NCBI GenBank assembly: GCA_024403235.1 | Contig: JAKSSF010000004.1 | Span: 1-64,000 of the forward strand | Direction of reading: 5' to 3' | From: Lachnospiraceae bacterium | GTDB lineage: Bacteria; Bacillota; Clostridia; Lachnospirales; Lachnospiraceae | DNA length: 64,000 bases | In this document: one piece after another, positions 60,292 through 64,000 of the stretch | How positions within the stretch are numbered: position 1 is the first letter of the stretch | How the letters are laid out: each line of letters begins with the position of its first letter | Made by a program: the position numbers and the translations under genes | The notes under the pieces: model-generated | Told to the model about the DNA's origin: nothing | What the model saw: only the letters and a program-made list of their open reading frames with translations | Database searches by the model: none

Positions 60292-60334
60292 TTAAAAAAG
60301 TCAGCCAAAGTGTTTATTTTGGCTGGCTTTTTGC
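60292..60334 (+). terminator. Bidirectional terminator between cassette and pilus operon
   Basis: AAAAAGTCAGCCAAA (60295-60309) pairs with TTTGGCTGGCTTTTT (60318-60332), with one G-T pair. A-run and T-run on both sides let it stop both the plus-strand cassette and the minus-strand pilT operon. Confidence 0.88.
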
Positions 60335-60370
60335 GCTTAAATTTATACTGTTTTGCTTGCCTCTGAACAG

Positions 60371-61447
60371 TTATACTAACTTCTTCACAAGCATATCCGG
60401 ATTGGTAGAGAAGTTAAGGGCAGTCTCCTTTGTGATTCTACCGGCTTTGAATAATTCTAATAGGCTATTGTCCATAGAAATCATATCAGGTTTGGCAGAA
60501 GAGTAGATTAAGCCTTCTATCTGGTGCACCTTATTTTCACGAATCATGTTGCGGATAGCGGGTGTTACGGTCATGATTTCGTAGGCAAGAGCTCGTCTTC
60601 CGTCTGTGGTAGGTACCAACTGTTGGGAGATGACTGCTCGTAAACTCATGGCCAACTGTACAGAAATCTGTTTCTGCTGATTAGCAGGAAATACATCAAT
60701 AATTCGATCTATTGTATTGGAGGCACCAATGGTATGTAAGGTAGAGAATAACAGGTGTCCTGTTTCTGCAGCTGTCATAGCCACACCAATGGTTTCATAG
60801 TCGCGCATTTCTCCCAGGAGAATAATATCCGGACTTTGTCTCAGGGAAGCCCTTAAAGCAGTTACATAGCTTTCTGTATCCACATTGATTTCACGCTGAC
60901 TTACAATACTTTTATTATGCTGATGTAAATATTCTAAAGGGTCTTCCAGCGTAATAATATGCTTTTCCTGGGTCTTATTTACCTGTTCAATAATGCAGGA
61001 TAGAGTAGTGGATTTTCCACTGCCGGCAGGACCTGTTACAAGTACCATACCTTTTTTATAGTGGCCTAAGTTTAATATGTGGTCGGGAATACCTAAATCC
61101 TTTGGATCTGGCAACTCAAAAGAAATCAAACGAATAACAGCAGAGAGGGTACCACGCTGTTTGTAGGCACTGATACGGAAGCGGGATATTCCTGGCAAAG
61201 CAAAGGAAAAATCATCATCCCCTTTTGTTTCCAAACGGCTAATATCACGATTGTCAGCCAGGGTATATATTTCTCGAACGATCCGATCTGTATCTTCCGG
61301 AGTCAGGGGATCTTCAAAAACTCTTTCTATTTTTCCATGTCGACGAATTGAGATAGGTAAACCTACCACAATAAAAATGTCTGATACTTCTGAATGTACA
61401 GCCCGTTCTAGATTTTCAATAATCTTATTATCAATCATATTGTTCAT
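60371..61447 (-). CDS. pilT: PilT-type twitching / retraction ATPase
   Basis: A secretion-superfamily ATPase of the PilT branch, which drives pilus retraction. The 358-residue protein has an N-terminal PAS-like domain with VHSEVSDIFIVVG and a RecA-like domain with Walker A GPAGSGKSTT (139-148), the Asp box ITLEDPLEYL, Walker B ILLGEMRD (near 204-211, where the usual acidic residue is Glu), the His box HLLFSTLHT and the Arg finger region. The AIRNMIRENKVHQI segment near 310 matches the PilT C-terminal AIRNLIRE motif, which supports PilT over PilB. GGAG lies upstream of ATG at 61447. Last gene of the minus-strand operon. Confidence 0.93.
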   Translation of the reverse strand: MNNMIDNKIIENLERAVHSEVSDIFIVVGLPISIRRHGKIERVFEDPLTPEDTDRIVREIYTLADNRDISRLETKGDDDFSFALPGISRFRISAYKQRGTLSAVIRLISFELPDPKDLGIPDHILNLGHYKKGMVLVTGPAGSGKSTTLSCIIEQVNKTQEKHIITLEDPLEYLHQHNKSIVSQREINVDTESYVTALRASLRQSPDIILLGEMRDYETIGVAMTAAETGHLLFSTLHTIGASNTIDRIIDVFPANQQKQISVQLAMSLRAVISQQLVPTTDGRRALAYEIMTVTPAIRNMIRENKVHQIEGLIYSSAKPDMISMDNSLLELFKAGRITKETALNFSTNPDMLVKKLV

Positions 61448-61486
61448 TAAATTTTTCTCCAGTTTTATAGCATTTCTATTGAATAG

Positions 61487-61981
61487 TTACTGTAATTCCT
61501 TGTTTGATATAGGTACCCAGTTATGAGTATTAATGGTTTGAAATCTTGTTATTTGGTATCGTTCGCCATCTGAAGGATTGCCTGGAATCTTCAGGTCTAC
61601 TTCAAGCTGCGTATCTACATCATAATTTATACAAAAGCTAATGGTAGCTTCTTTATCGTTCTTTGTAAAGGATGGGGTACAGTTTTGAAAACTAGTTTGA
61701 TCAAATTTGGCTTCTACTTCCTCCAGATATGAAGAACTGTTTTCGTTGTAGCTATCTATAAGGATTTGATCAATTTCTGCAATGACTTTTTCGCTTGTAT
61801 TAACAGCCTCAAAATAGGCTTCTTTTTTCTCTAACATATGTTCACTAAGCTGTAGGTTGTTTCTGGCATCAGATAGGGCTAATACAGCGAATATAACCAT
61901 ACATAGAATCAGAAAGATTACCAATAAGGAGGAAAAGCCAATTGTTAAAAAAGGAGAGCCCTGGTCTTTATTTTGTTCCAT
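61487..61981 (-). CDS. Pseudopilin-like membrane protein
   Basis: A 164-residue protein with one N-terminal hydrophobic helix (FLTIGFSSLLVIFLILCMVIFAVLALSD) after QGSPF, followed by a helix and a small beta domain. The N-terminus could be a prepilin-type segment cut after Gly 8, though residue +5 is Thr and not Glu, a state also seen in GspK-like minor pseudopilins. Its start overlaps the end of the upstream gene by 14 bases and has AGGAGG upstream. It likely serves as a minor component of the pilus-like machine; no family is certain. Confidence 0.65.
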   Translation of the reverse strand: MEQNKDQGSPFLTIGFSSLLVIFLILCMVIFAVLALSDARNNLQLSEHMLEKKEAYFEAVNTSEKVIAEIDQILIDSYNENSSSYLEEVEAKFDQTSFQNCTPSFTKNDKEATISFCINYDVDTQLEVDLKIPGNPSDGERYQITRFQTINTHNWVPISNKELQ

Positions 61982-62426
61982 CGGTAGACCTCCTGTTTAA
62001 ATAGTGGGTAAAGTTATTTCGATACAGTTTTTCCCTAGTATTTTCCTTATAAAAAGTAACGGTACAGTTAAGAAATTGTTCTGTATCGGCCAAGTCGAGA
62101 GTCATAGAATAAACTGTATCCGTGGCACTTTCTTTCCAATCTTTATCAAAATATACTTCAAATGTATCCCCCACAGGGGTTAAACTTTTATAGCAATCTT
62201 GCAATAGCAAGTTGATATCTTCTAAAGAATCTGCAGTATGCATAAAGGCAGAAAGGTTGGTGATTTCTGTACTGATGGCATCATTTTGTTTTGCTTTCTG
62301 ATTCATGGTATAGGCATGTACAAAAATCTGGACGCATATAGCACTGGCCAGAGAGAAGAAGAGAAGAGAAAAGATAAATTCCAACAGAAACATACCGGAA
62401 GATAAGGCTTTTGGATTTTTCGTCAT
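61968..62426 (-). CDS. Type IV prepilin-like protein
   Basis: A 152-residue protein with a classical prepilin start: a short basic leader (TKNPKALSSG) then MFLLE and a hydrophobic stretch (FIFSLLFFSLASAICVQIF). The Glu at +5 after the Gly fits the cleavage site of prepilin peptidase. The rest is a small pilin-like domain. The start is set at the complement of 62424-62426 because AAGGAG stands nine bases before it; a start at 62450 adds eight residues. It is probably a minor pilin or pseudopilin. Confidence 0.78.
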   Translation of the reverse strand: MTKNPKALSSGMFLLEFIFSLLFFSLASAICVQIFVHAYTMNQKAKQNDAISTEITNLSAFMHTADSLEDINLLLQDCYKSLTPVGDTFEVYFDKDWKESATDTVYSMTLDLADTEQFLNCTVTFYKENTREKLYRNNFTHYLNRRSTDGTK

Positions 62427-62476
62427 TCTTTTTTTCTCCTTTCTTAGCAATATCGTTAAGCGAATGCTTTTATGCT

Positions 62477-62965
62477 TTAAGAAATACTTTTGATTTCTAC
62501 ATAATAGGTGATGGCATGGTCATTATCCGTGCCACAGGTAAAACGAAGAAGCCCTGCTTTGACTTCTTCCATGGTAAAATCACCTACTTCCAAAATAGGT
62601 GTTCCGGCAGAGAGAGGCAGGTTGTCTATGCCTGCTTTGGTAAATAATTCCCGAATGTATCCGTCATACAGATAGATATAGGTAATATAGTCTTCCCCAT
62701 CAATGGTTTGTTCCATGGCTAATGTGTCAACTTCATCAAATTGTTCTAAATATATTTTTCCATAGACATCATTTTGATGGACCTTTTCTGCAATATAACT
62801 AAGTGCCGTTCTGGCGGTATAGCCCGTTCTATTCTCCGTATTGGAATGGGCATAACTATTGGCGGTTAAGAATAGCAATAGTAATGCTGACAGCGTAAAT
62901 ACAAAGAATAGAGATAGGGGAAATAAAAGATCAATGATATGCTTTTGATAAATGTTTTTTTTCAA
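62477..62965 (-). CDS. DUF4860-like membrane protein of the pilus operon
   Basis: A 162-residue protein with an N-terminal membrane helix (IDLLFPLSLFFVFTLSALLLLFL) and a beta-rich domain (TGYTARTALSYIAEKVHQND, then EQTIDGEDYITYIYLYDGYIREL). It resembles, from memory, the DUF4860 family of Clostridia found in type IV pilus operons, a relative of GspJ-like minor pseudopilins. No prepilin Gly-x4-Glu site is visible. It begins one base after the upstream gene, so translation is probably coupled. Confidence 0.7.
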   Translation of the reverse strand: MKKNIYQKHIIDLLFPLSLFFVFTLSALLLLFLTANSYAHSNTENRTGYTARTALSYIAEKVHQNDVYGKIYLEQFDEVDTLAMEQTIDGEDYITYIYLYDGYIRELFTKAGIDNLPLSAGTPILEVGDFTMEEVKAGLLRFTCGTDNDHAITYYVEIKSIS

Positions 62966-62966
62966 C

Positions 62967-63290
62967 TTAATTTCCCTTTTCTATAATTGTAATATCCGGG
63001 CGGATATTGGTTCCGATTGGTTCGTAATCAATATAGAAACGGTCTTTGTCATAGTAAAGACCATAGTGTTCTTCCATATAGGCCAGGCTGTCAGGATAGA
63101 AGCCGTTGGTTGCATAGCATAATGTTACATTTTGTTCCAAAGCGTTTTGCAAGGTTTCCAATTCTTTCTCTTTAGAACTGTCAGAAACTACTTGGATTCC
63201 ATGAAAGAATATGGTAAAGACACAAAGGAATGCCAGGATGGAACCAAGCAAAGTATATTCAGTTTTGTGTAGTCTCAAATATTTTTTCAT
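62967..63290 (-). CDS. Small pilin-like membrane protein
   Basis: A 107-residue protein with an N-terminal hydrophobic helix (LLGSILAFLCVFTIFF) and a short domain that ends in a family-like repeat of pseudopilin type (LQNALEQNVTLCYATNGFYPDSLAYMEEHYGLYYD in two parts), the pattern that recalls major pseudopilins with a Pro-aligned C-terminal part. The usual G-[FY]-T-L-L-E core is seen as E-Y-T-L-L-G, with Gly and Glu exchanged, so cleavage by prepilin peptidase is not expected. No clear family. Confidence 0.7.
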   Translation of the reverse strand: MKKYLRLHKTEYTLLGSILAFLCVFTIFFHGIQVVSDSSKEKELETLQNALEQNVTLCYATNGFYPDSLAYMEEHYGLYYDKDRFYIDYEPIGTNIRPDITIIEKGN

Positions 63291-63308
63291 TGCATCTCCA
63301 AAATTTCT

Positions 63309-64000
63309 TTATAAACTAGATAAAATCCCCAGTAAAGGTAACATTACAGAAAGCAGGATAAAGCCTACAATTACGGATAAAACAATAACAATAGTAGGCT
63401 CTAATATGGACAGGGTATGGTTAATGTAGAGATCGCTCTGGGTTTGATGACGATCTGCGATCTGTTCCATAATTTCATCCATTTTACCGGTTACAGAACC
63501 GATAGAAGCCATACGGGCATCAGTGCCGGAAAATACCTGGCTGGTAGTCAGGGCTTCATACAGTTCTCCGGTTTCCTGAATTTTTTGAATACAAACATCC
63601 AGCTTTTTCTGGAAATAAGGATCCTCATTTAACCCACTTACCAGTTCAATAGAACGACCGGAATCCAGCCCGGCAGAAAGTGTTAGTGCCAAACCACTGG
63701 CAAAACGGGTAAGGGCGATTTTTTCATAAAAAGAACGGAATAAACCAAGCTTATAGCAAATCGTTTTGAATTGTGTTCTTCCGGATTGGGTATTGTTAAA
63801 ATACAAAAACAGGAAGAAGAGCAGTACAAAAAAGAGAATAAAGAAAATAGAATATTCACCTAAGCTGGTACCAAAGGAAAGTAGCGCACCGGAAAGACCG
63901 GACATTTCCATTCCCAGTCCTGCAAACACCTGCTTAAATACAGGAAGCACCTTTGTAAATAAAACGAAGATGACTAAAATCATCATGGTGGCCATAACAG
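63309..64000 (-). CDS. pilC: PilC/GspF-type inner-membrane platform protein (C-terminal part)
   Basis: The C-terminal 230 residues of a type II secretion F / PilC protein, cut by the window end. It shows three membrane helices (about 1-17, 45-70 and 195-220) and the second GspF domain with FASGLALTLSAGLDSGRSIELVSG and VFSGTDARMASIGSVTGKMDEIMEQIAD (each in adjoining parts), which match the repeat of the family. The protein ends with the usual LPLLGILSSL. The rest and probably pilB lie beyond the right edge. First gene visible of the minus-strand operon. Confidence 0.9.
   Translation of the reverse strand, partial: VMATMMILVIFVLFTKVLPVFKQVFAGLGMEMSGLSGALLSFGTSLGEYSIFFILFFVLLFFLFLYFNNTQSGRTQFKTICYKLGLFRSFYEKIALTRFASGLALTLSAGLDSGRSIELVSGLNEDPYFQKKLDVCIQKIQETGELYEALTTSQVFSGTDARMASIGSVTGKMDEIMEQIADRHQTQSDLYINHTLSILEPTIVIVLSVIVGFILLSVMLPLLGILSSL

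Overview
The window looks like chromosome of a Gram-positive endospore-forming member of the Clostridia, most probably Lachnospiraceae. The evidence is a complete spoIIIAA-AH operon and spoIVB, Firmicutes-type housekeeping gene order (nusA-rnpM-ylxQ-infB-rbfA-nrnA-truB-ribF; ylxM-ffh-rpsP-khpA-rimM-trmD-rplS; lepB-rbgA-lepB-rnhB-ylqG-ylqH-yraN), AT-rich DNA, strong AGGAGG-like ribosome binding sites, and surface proteins with MBG-like and Cys-pair repeat domains. Species cannot be assigned. No rRNA, tRNA, insertion sequence or CRISPR array was seen.

Layout. 1-5.2 kb: type I restriction genes hsdS and hsdR with an MmcQ/YjbR-MGMT fusion gene between them. 5.2-7.0 kb: a small membrane protein, a K+ channel and a HAD phosphatase. 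7.1-15.8 kb: the rimP-nusA-infB-ribF operon. 15.8-20.6 kb: a zinc-PLC-like protein, a UMF1-type transporter, rpsO and pnp. 20.7-25.4 kb: spoIIIA operon. 25.5-28.4 kb: prfC and a transglutaminase-like lipoprotein. 28.4-36.6 kb: asp23-nusB-xseAB-ispA-dxs-tlyA-argR-recN. 36.6-39.0 kb: spoIVB and a WYL regulator. 39.0-48.1 kb: an envelope island (1057-residue transglutaminase-like surface protein, DUF4349 lipoprotein, C39-like protease, lipid kinase, lipoprotein, MBOAT O-acyltransferase and its DHHW partner). 48.1-57.5 kb: the SRP, ribosomal protein and tRNA-modification block, two signal peptidases around rbgA, then rnhB, a FliK-like gene, a FlhB-tail-like gene and yraN. 57.7-60.3 kb: a cassette of one MBG-repeat surface protein and two paralogous tiny membrane proteins. 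60.4-64.0 kb, minus strand: a type IV pilus/type II secretion-like operon (pilC, pseudopilin-like genes, pilT), cut by the window end.

Main observations. Three conserved but normally dispensable genes are damaged: rimP has two in-frame stops with intact coding beyond them; rnhB has its catalytic frame without any usable start, fused out of frame to its N-terminal domain; yraN has ATA where ATG is expected, at ideal distance from a strong ribosome binding site. The pnp leader holds a long nested hairpin that resembles in form the self-regulatory leader known for pnp in enterobacteria. spoIIIAA carries a run of 14 A inside its reading frame. The best candidate for an undescribed system is the 57.7-60.3 kb surface cassette, whose two micro-proteins share a V-G-x(6)-P-T membrane motif and whose three products all end in a membrane helix with a charged cytoplasmic tail.
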